A stretch of DNA of 10,388 nucleotides from an uncultured Lachnospiraceae bacterium (GTDB lineage: Bacteria > Bacillota > Clostridia > Lachnospirales > Lachnospiraceae): the NCBI GenBank assembly GCA_910578085.1, contig CAJTPM010000071.1, positions 1 to 10,388 on the forward strand, read 5' to 3'. Below the pieces are notes generated by a model, which worked only from the letters and a program-made list of their open reading frames with translations, ran no database searches and was not told where the DNA came from. This document shows, piece by piece, positions 1 to 6,311 of the stretch; position 1 is the stretch's first letter; every line of letters starts with the position of its first letter. Position numbers and translations under genes: made by a program.

Positions 1-58
1 ATCTTCACAGCTTCGGAATATTTTCAGGGCTGCATTACTGTTTATTTGTCAAGGTTCC

Positions 59-98
59 AAAAGCTTCACACCAAAGTTTCTTCTGACGTGAAGCTTTT
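59..98. repeat. 11-bp perfect inverted repeat (operator-like or weak terminator)
   Basis: The arms are AAAAGCTTCAC (59-69) and GTGAAGCTTTT (88-98), separated by an 18-nt loop. The right arm starts 3 bp downstream of the -10 box of the minus-strand promoter at 101-129. The predicted transcription start therefore falls inside the dyad. That position favours a repressor operator or a structured 5' leader. The A4/T4 ends would also suit a weak bidirectional terminator, but the stem is short and AT-rich. The repeat is seen directly; the role is inferred. Confidence 0.6.
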
Positions 99-100
99 AT

Positions 101-129
101 ATGATATCAAACCAAACTATAATTGTCAA
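101..129 (-). promoter_or_regulatory. Sigma-A-type promoter directed out of the left edge
   Basis: Read on the minus strand, the -35 box is TTGACA (124-129, a perfect match). A 17-bp spacer follows, then the -10 box TATCAT (101-106, 5 of 6 matches). Transcription would start near position 94 and run leftwards off the window. No start codon with a good ribosome binding site was identified before the edge, so the target gene lies outside. This is the best promoter match noticed in the window. Confidence 0.75.
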
Positions 130-166
130 CTACTTTTTGGAATTTTTTTCTGTTTTTTCTGTGGTT

Positions 167-779
167 TCAAATTTCAGGAGATATTTCTTCCCTTTTCCCC
201 TCCGGTATCTTTAAATATTTTGCATAAATGATAATTTCCCCATCGTAATATCCTGCATTTTGGACTTTCTTCCCTCTGGCCGGAATGAAGCATCGCATCA
301 TGGAGAAGGGTGATCTCCTCCCAATCCTTCGGCGGATTCCAGTCCAGCGCAAACGCATCCTCTTTCGCCATTTTATCCGGAAGCAGCGTACATGCTGCCG
401 GATTTCCCAGATGTTCCATGGCATCCGCCCGCATCTGATCGGCCCAGGATTCCTGCTGCACATTAGCCAGCTTCCGCGCTCATGGAATGAGTGTCCACAT
501 AGATCTTCCTTTTATAATCGCTCATGCGTCGCAAAAACTGCTCCGGTTTTCCGGGATCATCCACTTCTTTTCCCGCCCTCCGGGTCCCTGTCCGGTACAT
601 GCCGTAAAGCATGTCAAACCTTTCCAGCATAAAGGGATAAAGACCTCCCAGCTGGCCAAATCCCGCATGGAGCAGTTGATTGGACAGATACCCGGGCAGC
701 GCCTCCTCCGCTTTAAATAGTCGCTCTGATACGGCGTCGGTATGAGATGAGCATGGGGGCAAGTATCATTTATGCATAA
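167..779 (-). pseudogene. Frame-broken gene of unknown family
   Basis: No single frame covers this region, but protein-like segments follow one another in three minus-strand frames. From upstream, the first well-formed block (about 720-475) contains GYLSNQLLHAGFGQLGGLYP and ends in YVDTHSMSAE. A shift near 472-480 continues as RKLANVQQESWADQ up to LLHDAMLHSG. A second shift near 271-284 continues as GKKVQNAGYYDGEIIIYAKY, ending in PEI and a TGA stop at 167. Joined, this gives roughly 190-200 residues, soluble and without a membrane segment. The 5' end is unclear. An ATG at 777-779 after AAAGGAG runs into TGA after three codons, and upstream of about 720 another frame (HLIPTPYQSDYLK) also reads like protein. 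The family was not recognised. A decayed gene is favoured; sequencing indels are the alternative. Confidence 0.6.
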
Positions 780-850
780 ACTCCTTTCACTTCTTTTACA
801 CGCTGCTTTTTCTTCTTCCACAGCCGGACGCGCCTCTCGTTAATCCGCAC
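770..850 (-). CDS. Possible 26-residue basic small protein or leader peptide
   Basis: A GTG at 848-850 sits 8 nt after a strong AGGAGG (859-864). It opens a 26-codon frame starting MRINERRVRLWKKKKQRVK and ending at TAA (770-772). The product would be strongly basic, with a KKKK run and no hydrophobic segment. Its start codon lies in the downstream arm of the perfect 20-bp dyad at 837-884, while the AGGAGG lies in the loop. In the mRNA the ribosome binding site would be exposed and the start codon paired. The frame ends where the broken gene begins, which would fit a leader peptide. It could also be chance: the frame is short and no family was recognised. Confidence 0.35.
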   Translation of the reverse strand: MRINERRVRLWKKKKQRVKEVKGVYA

Positions 851-884
851 AAAAATCGCCTCCTATTTTTGTGCGGATTAACGA
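837..884. repeat. Perfect 20-bp inverted repeat with an 8-nt loop holding AGGAGG
   Basis: The arms are TCGTTAATCCGCACAAAAAT (837-856) and its exact reverse complement (865-884). The loop is CGCCTCCT on the plus strand, which reads AGGAGGCG on the minus strand. A perfect 20-bp stem with an 8-nt loop is well beyond chance expectation in 10 kb. As minus-strand RNA it would present a Shine-Dalgarno sequence in the hairpin loop. No U-tract follows on either strand, so it is not an ordinary terminator. It might be a translational control hairpin, a DNA-level recognition site, or a product of template switching. Confidence 0.9.
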
Positions 885-1035
885 ATCAGATGCTGTACAG
901 CGCCACAGATTTCCTTATGGCGCTCCTGTGCAAACAGGCAGGGAAGGTTTACCTTCCCTGCCTGCGCACAAAAAAGTACATAATGAAATTGAGGGACTTT
1001 TTTGTCATCCACTTTTCCGTTTTTTATTCCACATC
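885..1035. other. Intergenic region rich in dyads, downstream of the permease
   Basis: This holds no convincing gene. It contains AGCGCCA/TGGCGCT (899-905 with 918-924), the strong hairpin at 935-964, and ACAAAAAAGT/ACTTTTTTGT (968-977 with 996-1005, 18-nt loop). Together with the 20-bp repeat at 837-884, nearly every base from 837 to 1005 lies in or between dyad arms. The T-rich arm at 996-1005 and A-rich arm at 968-977 could act as part of a termination region for the ABC operon. Confidence 0.6.
935..964 (-). terminator. Candidate intrinsic terminator of the ABC transporter operon
   Basis: The arms CAGGCAGGGAAGG (935-947) and its exact reverse complement (952-964) enclose a 4-nt loop. This gives a 13-bp GC-rich hairpin about 70 bp past the permease stop. 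On the minus strand it is followed by UUUGC, so the U-tract is short. The stem can be extended beyond an internal loop by TGTGC/GCACA (927-931 with 966-970). The hairpin is certain from sequence; termination is inferred from its place after the last gene and is weakened by the poor U-tract. Confidence 0.5.
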
Positions 1036-3399
1036 TCAATAATCCGCAATCACATCCACAACATTCATGCGCCCGATCCTTTTCACAGGCTCCCACGCCG
1101 CGATCACGCAGGAGAGCGCAACCAGCATGATGATTACAAGGAGTTCCTTCACCGGCACCTCCCAGGCCGCATTCCAACGCGGATAGATCAGCTGATTCCA
1201 CAGATATCTATGGATCGGCAGGCCGAAAAGCATTCCGGCTGCGATACCGGCGCCCGCATAACTCCAGGTCTCCGCCCGCAGCATTCTTCCGATCTGCTTC
1301 ATATCCATCCCCACCGCCCGCATGGCGCCGTACTGTTTGAACCTCGCCGACACGCTCATGGAGATGCTGTTGATAATATTGAAGGCCGCAATGACGGCGA
1401 TAATTCCGAGGAACCCATAGATAAAGACCGCAAAGGAATAGTATGCTCCCTTCGCACTCTGACCGCTCAACCTGTTATCCGAAAACTGAAACTGTTCTCC
1501 CGCCAGCTCTCTGAGCTTTTTTGCGGTCTCTTCCCCTGCGCTGCGCTTCACCTGGATGTCGATGATCGTATAGTCTGTCTGCCCGGTCAGTTTTGTAAAT
1601 AATGCCTCGGAGCAGATCAAAATTTCCGTATTTTCTCCGGCGTCAAAAGGACAGTGCTCCAGAAATCCTTCTATGGTCAGTTCCCCCAGGTCCGTCCTGA
1701 TCCTCTCTCCCTGCTGCCAGGGCGTATCCCCGGAGTAGACCGCAAGCACCGATCCCTCCCCGGTATCTTTCGCCGTCTTCTCAAGGCCGATCCTGTCAGA
1801 GACCCATTTTTCCTCATCCGCCCAGTTAAACTGCAGCCCGTCGTAGGAGATCAGCATGATATTCCTTTCACCTGCCTTGCTGTCCGCCGTGACATGATAG
1901 GCAAACTGCCTGCCGTACACCCGTTTCACGCCCTCGATCCGGTACAGTTCCTGCACCAGCTCCTTTGGCACCGAGCAGGTCTCGTCTTTGCTGAAAATAG
2001 CAAAGTCCGGTGTGTAAGGCCGCAGCGGCGTGATGGCGTGGCCCATAAAATCCCAGAGAGACGAAAAGGCCAGAAACAGGATGATACTGATGGCAAAGGA
2101 GCCCGTCATCATCAGGAAATTTCTTCTATTCTGCCCTGCGTGATGTATCCCCAGCGCCGTATCGATCTTCACGCCTCTTGTGTTCGCCGCCTTTTTCAAA
2201 GACTGTGTGTACCAGACATTACCCGACACGGCGGTGAGGGGCGATACCTTCGCGGCTTTCTTTGCCGGAGATCCGGCGGCGATTAACACTGTCAGCAGAC
2301 CTGTCACGGCCCCCATCACGATGCCGGGGAAACTGACGCCAAAGGCCGGCATCTCTGCAAAATACTCTGCACTCAAAGCCCGTAACAGCGCACACATCAG
2401 CCAGGTCATGACGACTCCCGCCGACACCCCCGCCGGGATCGCCGCCCTGCACCAGCAGAGCGCCTCAAGCCGCACAAACCGCCTGGTCTGCTTTCTGTCC
2501 GCTCCGATACAGTGCAACATTCCGAAGAAGGCTGTCCGCCCCGCGATATTGCTGTTCATGCTGCTGGCAATCATCAGCGTCCCCGCCGTCAGCACCAGCA
2601 AAAACAGCACCGCCGCCGCACCGTAGAGGGCCAGGATCGTAGCATCCTCACTTGCCCCGGCAACCGCCAGCACCATGGTGTTTTCCCCCACCTCTTCCGC
2701 CGAAAGGCCGTATTGCGTCCTGATATCATCTATGGCCTTCCTCAGACGCACATGGTCTTTTAACCGCACATAGTAAACCATGTCGATATCTGTCTCTTCG
2801 CTCTGTTTTTCCTGATGATACAGATCTAAAAAGGGTTCTACAGGCAGGCAGATCACTACCGCATCCGTTTTCGCTGTCATGGCAGTGGACTCCGCAAAGC
2901 CGGTGATCCGATATGTTTTCTCCGCACTGGAAGGCGTATGGAGCGTCACGGTATCTCCTATTTTCACCCCCAGGGAATCCCTGGCGTTGTCTAGCAGCAG
3001 CGCCTCCCCTTCCTCTTTCGGAAAGCTGCCCTCCGTCAGATCTTCCGCCATGATCTTTGTCAGAAGTACTTCCTCCATACCGCAGACGCAGGCTGTTTTT
3101 CCATTTACCCTGTAATCTTCCCGCAGTCTGTAATTTAAACTGTTATACCAGGACCCCGCCTCCACATCCGGCCGCAGCGCGATGAGCGCCGCTTCTTCCT
3201 CCGTAATATTTCTCAGATTGACATGCCAGTTTCCATATTCGGCGATAGCCCTGATCCTCTGGCTGCGCACTTCCATATCCGCCATACTGAAAATGCCTGT
3301 CACAAGAAAGACCGCCAGAGAAATGCAGAGCCTTGTCATGGTATTTTTTCCTTTATGCACTTTTGCGGAAATGGGGATCAGACTAAGATAACTTTTCAT
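1036..3399 (-). CDS. FtsX/MacB-type ABC transporter permease, two FtsX units
   Basis: This 787-residue protein is the membrane subunit of a type VII (MacB/FtsX superfamily) ABC transporter. Hydrophobic segments lie near residues 21-38, 256-280, 316-337, 355-376, 427-447, 652-677, 712-729 and 750-769. That is eight helices arranged as two FtsX-like units. Each unit begins with a helix followed by a large extracytoplasmic domain (about 39-255 and 448-651). Such permeases typically work with a dedicated ATPase in export, removal or sensing of antimicrobial peptides, lipids or lipoproteins; the substrate cannot be read from sequence. The architecture differs from BceB, which has ten helices and a single large external domain. 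The ATG at 3397-3399 is preceded by GGGAGGG at good spacing and lies inside the end of the ATPase gene (17-bp overlap), so the two subunits are probably translationally coupled. No frameshift is apparent. Confidence 0.93.
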   Translation of the reverse strand: MKSYLSLIPISAKVHKGKNTMTRLCISLAVFLVTGIFSMADMEVRSQRIRAIAEYGNWHVNLRNITEEEAALIALRPDVEAGSWYNSLNYRLREDYRVNGKTACVCGMEEVLLTKIMAEDLTEGSFPKEEGEALLLDNARDSLGVKIGDTVTLHTPSSAEKTYRITGFAESTAMTAKTDAVVICLPVEPFLDLYHQEKQSEETDIDMVYYVRLKDHVRLRKAIDDIRTQYGLSAEEVGENTMVLAVAGASEDATILALYGAAAVLFLLVLTAGTLMIASSMNSNIAGRTAFFGMLHCIGADRKQTRRFVRLEALCWCRAAIPAGVSAGVVMTWLMCALLRALSAEYFAEMPAFGVSFPGIVMGAVTGLLTVLIAAGSPAKKAAKVSPLTAVSGNVWYTQSLKKAANTRGVKIDTALGIHHAGQNRRNFLMMTGSFAISIILFLAFSSLWDFMGHAITPLRPYTPDFAIFSKDETCSVPKELVQELYRIEGVKRVYGRQFAYHVTADSKAGERNIMLISYDGLQFNWADEEKWVSDRIGLEKTAKDTGEGSVLAVYSGDTPWQQGERIRTDLGELTIEGFLEHCPFDAGENTEILICSEALFTKLTGQTDYTIIDIQVKRSAGEETAKKLRELAGEQFQFSDNRLSGQSAKGAYYSFAVFIYGFLGIIAVIAAFNIINSISMSVSARFKQYGAMRAVGMDMKQIGRMLRAETWSYAGAGIAAGMLFGLPIHRYLWNQLIYPRWNAAWEVPVKELLVIIMLVALSCVIAAWEPVKRIGRMNVVDVIADY

Positions 3400-4078
3400 T
3401 GCGCTTCCCTCCCAGATCCGTCAGGCGGCCGTCCGTCACGTTAAGTACTCTGTCTACCGACGCCGTCAGATTCATATTGTGCGTGATCATCAGAATTGTC
3501 TGGCTGTACTTGCGGGAAGCGGTTACCAGAAGATCCATCACATCTCTGCTTCCCCCACTGTCCAGATTGCCCGTGGGTTCGTCCGCCAGAATCAACAGCG
3601 GCCTCGTAATTAACGCTCTGCCGATAGCCACCCGCTGCTGCTGCCCTCCCGACAGCTGCCCCGGCAAATGTTTTCTGCGATCCACAAGTCCCAGCGTTTC
3701 CAAAAGTTCCTCCATCGCCTGTTTTTCAGGTTTTCGGTAGTCTAACAGCATCGGAAACATGATATTCTGTTCCACATTCAGTTCGGGGATCAGCTGAAAC
3801 GACTGGAAGACGAAGCCAATGTTCCTTCGGCGAAAGATCGTGCGCTGTTCCTCCTTCATGGACAGCACGTCCTCCCCGTTTAACAGGATGCTGCCCGAGG
3901 TCGGTCTGTCCAGACCGCCGATGCAGTTTAAGAGGGTGCTTTTTCCGGAGCCGGAAGCGCCCACTACTGCGGCAAATTCGCCCTTTTCCATGGAGAAGGA
4001 GACGTCTGTCAGGGCTTTTACGGCCGTTTCACCACTGCCGTAGATTTTGCTTAAGTTTTGTACCTTTAAAATTTCCAT
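3383..4078 (-). CDS. ABC transporter ATP-binding protein, LolD/MacB/BceA type
   Basis: This 231-residue cytoplasmic nucleotide-binding subunit drives the adjacent permease. Numbered from the chosen start, it has a complete motif set: Walker A GASGSGKST (40-48, Lys46), Q-loop Gln92 in VFQSFQ, signature LSGGQQQR (142-149), Walker B LLILADE with catalytic Glu167, the D-loop context PTGNLDSG typical of the MacB/LolD/BceA group, and the switch His200 in MITHN. Length is normal for the family. The ATG at 4076-4078 is preferred because AAAGGA lies 6 nt upstream and MEILKVQNL is a standard family N-terminus. An in-frame start at 4114 would add 12 atypical residues. The gene is separated from the kinase by a 246-bp gap that carries a BceR-like palindrome, so it probably heads its own inducible transcript. 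Confidence 0.95.
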   Translation of the reverse strand: MEILKVQNLSKIYGSGETAVKALTDVSFSMEKGEFAAVVGASGSGKSTLLNCIGGLDRPTSGSILLNGEDVLSMKEEQRTIFRRRNIGFVFQSFQLIPELNVEQNIMFPMLLDYRKPEKQAMEELLETLGLVDRRKHLPGQLSGGQQQRVAIGRALITRPLLILADEPTGNLDSGGSRDVMDLLVTASRKYSQTILMITHNMNLTASVDRVLNVTDGRLTDLGGKRNEKLS

Positions 4079-4100
4079 TTTTTGTCCTTTCTTCTGGCAA

Positions 4101-4153
4101 GGGAGCAAGTGCAAACGCCGGGATGAAAATTTTCCTTCCGGCTGTTTGCTCCC
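4101..4153 (-). promoter_or_regulatory. Hairpin in the 5' leader of the ABC transporter mRNA
   Basis: GCAAACGCCGG (4111-4121) pairs with CCGGCTGTTTGC (4138-4149), an 11-bp stem with one bulged base. GGGA (4101-4104) can pair with TCCC (4150-4153) across an asymmetric internal loop. An alternative outer pairing is GGGAGCAA with TTGCTCCC. In the minus-strand transcript it lies just upstream of the ATPase ribosome binding site and is not followed by a U-tract. It is therefore more likely a stabilising or translation-modulating leader structure than a terminator. Confidence 0.45.
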
Positions 4154-4203
4154 TTTACCAGCACCAGAGCTTACCTGTTATTTTTTCAACAAATAATTTC
4201 TAA

Positions 4204-4275
4204 ATAATAAGGTACAAAGCCGATCTTACAGATAGGTGAATTTCAGCTTACAATATTGTAAGAAACTTTTACAAT
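4204..4275 (-). promoter_or_regulatory. BceR-like operator and putative promoter of the ABC operon
   Basis: CTTACAATATTGTAAG (4247-4262) is a perfect 16-bp palindrome. It contains TTACA-N4-TGTAA, which fits the TNACA-N4-TGTAA consensus I recall for BceR-type regulators in Firmicutes. On the minus strand the TGTAA motif also occurs at 4269-4273 and 4226-4230, so the three copies are 21 and 22 bp apart, two helical turns each. A -10-like TATTAT lies at 4204-4209. The -35 position is a poor match and is covered by the third TGTAA, as expected for an activator-dependent promoter. The likely binder is the response regulator encoded at 5628-6311. Confidence 0.65.
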
Positions 4276-4324
4276 GTCAGAAAAATTTATCGCAGGACAA
4301 TCCAAAGAACATAAAATAATCCTG

Positions 4325-5623
4325 TTAGTTTGGAAAGGCAAGAGTAAAGGTTGTCTCTCTCCCCGGCTCACTCTGCACGCTCACTGTTCCGCCCTGGCCG
4401 TCGACAATGGATTTTACGAGGGAAAGGCCTAGCCCTATTCCCTGTCGGCTTCTACTGTTTTCACAACGATAGAAACGTTTGAAGATGTGGTGAAGGTCTT
4501 CTTTTTCTATTCCTTCCCCGGTGTCTGTAACGATAAATCTGGTCATAAGCGGCGTCTGTTCCCAGGTGATCCGGATCCGGTCGCCTTCCTCTGTATGGTC
4601 TAATGCGTTCTTGATCAGATTGCCAAGCGCCTCTCTGCTCCAGTCCGGATCGCAGTATACTCTGGCGCTGCCATCGCCCGACAAAAGGAGCTTTTTGCCC
4701 TCTTTTTCCGCTCTGATTTTCAGTTCCTCTGCGGCCTCCAGCACAAGTTCCTTTGCGTCAAAGTCTTTTTTGAAAAAAATAACAGCGCCTGCATCCAGTC
4801 TTGTGATCTTTAATAGCGTCTGAACCAGTCCTTCTATTCTTGCAAGAGCCAATTGAGATTTCTCTGCAAAGAGGGCGACTGTCTCCGCCTCTCCCGGCTC
4901 GTTTAATATGATCTCCTGATACAGAGACAGTGCCGCAAGCGGCGTCTTCAGCTGATGAGAGATATCCGACACGGTGGTTTTCAGGAATTCTTTCACTTTA
5001 TTTTCCGTCTCCTGTCTTGTTTTCAGCATGGCTGCCATAAAGTTGATGCGGGCAAACAGCTGATAGAGCGTGCCGTCATACAGTTCCGGCAGTTTCAGTG
5101 TGAAATTGTCCTCTCCGCAGTTTTCAATGGCGGCTATGGCCTCCCTGTAAATTCTGTCCCTTTTTCGCAGATAGTAAAAAATGCTACAGCAAAGAAACAG
5201 GTTTCCGGCGAGAATGGCGAACGTTTTTTCTGCGATGCATAGTGCATGGAAACGCGTCGCCTGCCACGCACTTCCGCCCTTTTCCAGTCCGAGCCGTCCC
5301 AGGAGCGTTTCTCCTCCAGCATGTCCAGATATATTCGCTGCATTTTTCTGCACATATCCTGCTGCTCCTGCCATGCCTTCCGGCATATATCCCGCCGCGT
5401 CCGTGCAGTCATCCTGTGCATACGCGATCGCCCGCGCAGCAGTCTCCTCCGAAATCCCCTGTGACAGCAACGAGGAAGCGATCCGCGCATCATGTTCAAA
5501 CAGCAGACTCTGCAGCCTGTTCTCCTGTAATCTGAGCAGCAACAAAGCTGCCGTAATGCTCAGACAGGCAATACACAGCAGCTGCGCCAAAAATACTCTC
5601 GTATGCTTTTCTTTCCAAAACAT
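4325..5623 (-). CDS. Membrane sensor histidine kinase of an OmpR-type two-component system
   Basis: This 432-residue kinase has a membrane helix near residues 10-31, an extracytoplasmic segment of roughly 100 residues (32-132), a second helix (133-152), a cytoplasmic linker, a HisKA domain and a HATPase domain. The phosphoacceptor is His223 in SDISHQLKTP. Other boxes are GNLIKNALDHT (N-box, 334-344), DTGEGI (G1, 367-372), FKRFYR (F-box, 381-386) and GIGLGLSLVK (G2, 395-404). All expected catalytic motifs are present. The external segment is Ala/Gly-rich, with AAGY occurring twice (76-79 and 87-90), and matches no sensor fold I recognise. It is far longer than the tiny loop of intramembrane-sensing BceS kinases. 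The ATG is 4 bp after the regulator's stop, with GGAG 7 nt upstream. The kinase presumably phosphorylates the regulator at 5628-6311. Confidence 0.94.
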   Translation of the reverse strand: MFWKEKHTRVFLAQLLCIACLSITAALLLLRLQENRLQSLLFEHDARIASSLLSQGISEETAARAIAYAQDDCTDAAGYMPEGMAGAAGYVQKNAANISGHAGGETLLGRLGLEKGGSAWQATRFHALCIAEKTFAILAGNLFLCCSIFYYLRKRDRIYREAIAAIENCGEDNFTLKLPELYDGTLYQLFARINFMAAMLKTRQETENKVKEFLKTTVSDISHQLKTPLAALSLYQEIILNEPGEAETVALFAEKSQLALARIEGLVQTLLKITRLDAGAVIFFKKDFDAKELVLEAAEELKIRAEKEGKKLLLSGDGSARVYCDPDWSREALGNLIKNALDHTEEGDRIRITWEQTPLMTRFIVTDTGEGIEKEDLHHIFKRFYRCENSRSRQGIGLGLSLVKSIVDGQGGTVSVQSEPGRETTFTLAFPN

Positions 5624-5627
5624 GTCG

Positions 5628-6311
5628 TCACTCCTCGTTCCATCTGTACCCGAATCCCCGGACCGTAACCAGATGTCTCGGCCCGGAGGGATCCGCTTCT
5701 ATTTTCTCCCGCAGGCGCCTGATGTATACGGAGACCGTATTGTCATCCACAAAGCTCCCACCGCTGTCCCAGAGCTCTTCTAAAATTCTGTTTCGCGTCA
5801 CAACGATTCCCGCATTCCGCAGCAACAGAACAAGCAGTCTGTATTCCGCCGCTGTCAGTTCAATCACTTCATTTCCCCGCAACACTTTTCCTTTCTGCAG
5901 GTCGATCGTGATCTCACCGGATTTTAACAAACTGTTTTCCTCTTTTGATAAACCCGCCCGCCGCAGAAGCGCACGGATCCTGGAGCACAGCTCCCCCAGC
6001 CGGAAGGGCTTTATCACATAATCATCCCCGCCGCCATCAAGCCCTCTGACGATACTCACCTCGTCATCCGCCGCCGTCAGAAAAATGATCGGGATCAGGC
6101 TGCCGCTTTTCCGCACCTTTTCACACACTGAAAAACCTGTCCCATCCGGCAGGCTGACATCTAAAAGCAGCAGGTCGAAGCTTTCTCTCAAGAGTTTTTC
6201 CGCTTCCGCCACACTGCGGGCTACTTCTATTTCATAGCTCTGTTTCTCAAGTGTATAACACAGGCCATCGACCAGAGACTCATCATCCTCCACTAATAAG
6301 ATCCTGCTCAT
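5628..6311 (-). CDS. OmpR/PhoB-family response regulator
   Basis: This 227-residue DNA-binding regulator has an N-terminal receiver domain (about 1-120). Its acidic pocket is Glu8/Asp9/Asp10, the phosphoacceptor Asp51 (LLLLDVSLPDG), Thr79 (FLTA) and Lys101 (YVIKPF). A C-terminal winged-helix domain (about 130-225) ends in the typical VRGFGYRW. The receiver has GLDGGGDDY where GLDAGADDY is usual, a small variation unlikely to matter. Its ATG overlaps the stop of the CvpA-family gene by 4 bp (ATGA), so translation is coupled to that gene. The kinase follows 4 bp downstream. The likely target is the BceR-like palindrome before the ABC genes, inferred from gene order and site type. Recognition sites elsewhere cannot be judged. 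Confidence 0.95.
   Translation of the reverse strand: MSRILLVEDDESLVDGLCYTLEKQSYEIEVARSVAEAEKLLRESFDLLLLDVSLPDGTGFSVCEKVRKSGSLIPIIFLTAADDEVSIVRGLDGGGDDYVIKPFRLGELCSRIRALLRRAGLSKEENSLLKSGEITIDLQKGKVLRGNEVIELTAAEYRLLVLLLRNAGIVVTRNRILEELWDSGGSFVDDNTVSVYIRRLREKIEADPSGPRHLVTVRGFGYRWNEE

Larger units (their letters stand above)
1..166. other. AT-rich intergenic region
   Basis: This stretch lies beyond the 3' end of the broken gene and shows no convincing coding sequence. A 61-codon plus-strand open frame at 46-231 has no ribosome binding site and a low-complexity F/C-rich translation. What can be supported is regulatory: a minus-strand promoter at 101-129 and an 11-bp inverted repeat at 59-98, both pointing to a gene off the left edge. 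Confidence 0.6.
4079..4324. other. Regulatory gap between kinase and ABC operon
   Basis: This 246-bp interval has no credible coding frame and is AT-rich compared with its neighbours. In minus-strand order it contains a TGTAA half-site (4269-4273), a 16-bp palindrome (4247-4262), a third TGTAA (4226-4230), a -10-like TATTAT (4204-4209) and a leader hairpin (4101-4153). The ATPase ribosome binding site follows. No clear intrinsic terminator for the kinase transcript was found, so read-through into the ABC genes is possible in addition to an internal promoter. Confidence 0.7.

Noticed and set aside
47..52. A second TTGACA on the minus strand
   Set aside because: No -10-like hexamer lies 16-18 bp downstream.
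46..231. A 61-codon plus-strand frame at the left edge
   Set aside because: No ribosome binding site, low-complexity F/C-rich translation, and it crosses the promoter, dyad and pseudogene end.
837..884. The 20-bp inverted repeat as terminal repeats of an insertion sequence
   Set aside because: The loop is only 8 nt, leaving no room for an element, and no transposase or target duplication was found nearby.
871..1602. A 243-codon plus-strand open frame
   Set aside because: It lies mostly antisense to the permease, has an H/R/P-rich composition typical of a shadow frame, and starts inside the 20-bp inverted repeat without a ribosome binding site.
1654..2286. A 210-codon plus-strand open frame
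   Set aside because: It is antisense to the permease coding region, with no start signal and no protein-like features.
4101..4153. Leader hairpin as an intrinsic terminator
   Set aside because: No U-tract follows on the minus strand, and the ATPase ribosome binding site comes right after it.
4290..4324. CAGGA/TCCTG pairing after the kinase stop as a terminator
   Set aside because: Only 5 bp of stem with a loop of more than 20 nt; the following T-run alone is not enough.
5181..5783. A 200-codon plus-strand open frame
   Set aside because: It is antisense to the kinase and regulator genes, and its Ser/Cys/Pro-rich translation mirrors their codon pattern.
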